From Saprospiraceae bacterium (lineage in GTDB: Bacteria > Bacteroidota > Bacteroidia > Chitinophagales > Saprospiraceae), in contig JALZVN010000368.1 of NCBI GenBank assembly GCA_023299965.1, positions 1-6,439 on the forward strand: 6,439 bases of DNA, read 5' to 3'. This document shows, in pieces, positions 5,847-6,439 of this stretch. Under the pieces are notes generated by a model. The model saw nothing but the letters and a program-made list of their open reading frames with translations. It ran no database searches and was not told the DNA's origin. The first letter of the stretch is position 1. Each line of letters begins with the position of its first letter. The translations under genes and the position numbers were made by a program.

Positions 5847-6439
5847 ATGTCAATCAATTTAATGGACTTAGTCAAAAGTCAGCTTTCAGGTGGCGTTATG
5901 GACGTGCTCGCTTCTCAATTAGGGAATGGAGTATCAAAGCAACAGACTTCTGGTGCTGCTGATAACATTATGGAAGTTCTACTTGGTGGTATAGCTCGAA
6001 ATGCACAAAGTCCTGATGGAGCAAATGCATTGAATAATGCCCTTGAGAAAGACCATGACGGAGGTATTCTTAATAATATTCAAGATATCCTAGGCGGAAA
6101 TAACGTGCAACCTCAATTCGAACGTGCTATGAATGGCGCGGGGATATTGAAGCATATTCTTGGAGATAAGCAATCAAGCGTTATTGATGCAATTTCTAAG
6201 AGCAATGGATTAAACACAAGTCAAACTGGCAACTTAATGTTGAAGCTTGCACCACTTTTATTAGGTGTTTTGGGTCAGCAGAAAAAGCAAAATGGATTAG
6301 ATATGTCTGGTATTTCTGACTTGTTGAATGGCGCACGTCAGCAACAACAACAGCGTACATCAGGAAGCCCATTAGGTGGAATGTTGAAGAATCTTATCGA
6401 CCAAGATGGAGATGGTAACATCATCGATGATGTTGCTGG
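5847..6439 (+). CDS. DUF937 (YidB-like) domain protein, 3' truncated by window edge
   Basis: The frame opens at ATG 5847 and stays open to the window end, giving 197 complete residues. The start MSINLMDLVKSQLSGGVMDVL, the GGILNNIQDILGG block (about 73-85), and the AGILKHILGD ... LMLKLAPLLLGVLG region (about 98-142) are typical of DUF937 proteins: small, Gly/Leu-rich, helical, usually with no signal peptide. E. coli YidB belongs to the same family; no firm biochemical role is known. After the domain comes a polar linker with a run of five Gln (QQQQQ, near 165), then GGMLKNLIDQDGDGNIIDD, in which D185-x-D-x-D-G resembles a calcium-binding loop of the EF-hand/dockerin type. The leader is AT-rich with no clear Shine-Dalgarno sequence, normal for Bacteroidota. 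It is divergent from the secreted-protein gene and may share control through the palindrome. Only a short tail is probably missing. Confidence 0.85.
   Translation, partial: MSINLMDLVKSQLSGGVMDVLASQLGNGVSKQQTSGAADNIMEVLLGGIARNAQSPDGANALNNALEKDHDGGILNNIQDILGGNNVQPQFERAMNGAGILKHILGDKQSSVIDAISKSNGLNTSQTGNLMLKLAPLLLGVLGQQKKQNGLDMSGISDLLNGARQQQQQRTSGSPLGGMLKNLIDQDGDGNIIDDVA

Overview
The window looks like a chromosomal segment from a member of the Bacteroidota. The supporting signs are moderate-to-low GC, AT-rich leaders without clear Shine-Dalgarno sequences, a signal peptide ending in the Asn-Ala-Gln form common in that phylum, and promoter-like TTTG / TAnnTTTG boxes. The genus cannot be read from the sequence. 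No IS element, tRNA, rRNA or CRISPR array was seen.

Layout, left to right. Bases 1-42 read as the last 13 codons and stop of a rightward gene with an acidic tail. Four leftward genes follow. In transcription order they are a secreted TPR-like protein of unknown function (5763 to 4738), a membrane protein of the Pycsar-effector (PycTM/DUF5706) family with a worn-out HD domain (4669 to 3473), a MoxR-type AAA+ ATPase (3336 to 2248), and a DUF5682 protein (2246 to 48). On the right, a DUF937 (YidB-like) gene runs rightward from 5847 and is cut by the window edge. It is divergent from the secreted-protein gene across an 83-bp spacer that holds a perfect 20-bp palindrome.

The firmest functional unit is the ATPase plus the DUF5682 protein. 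Only one base separates the first stop from the second start (a TTG), which points to translational coupling. MoxR ATPases remodel partner proteins or complexes. The DUF5682 protein shows two G-x-x-H motifs and an early Glu resembling the TIKI/TraB/EreA hydrolase superfamily, so an ATPase-controlled enzyme is a reasonable inference. A vWA-domain partner, usual for MoxR systems, is not in the window.

The PycTM-family protein lies upstream on the same strand, with a 136-bp gap. It keeps the membrane part of the phage-defence effector family, but its HD domain has lost the paired metal ligands and no pyrimidine cyclase gene is nearby. It may be a ligand sensor or a domesticated paralogue rather than a standard Pycsar effector. 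A link between it and the ATPase pair is suggested only by order and strand.
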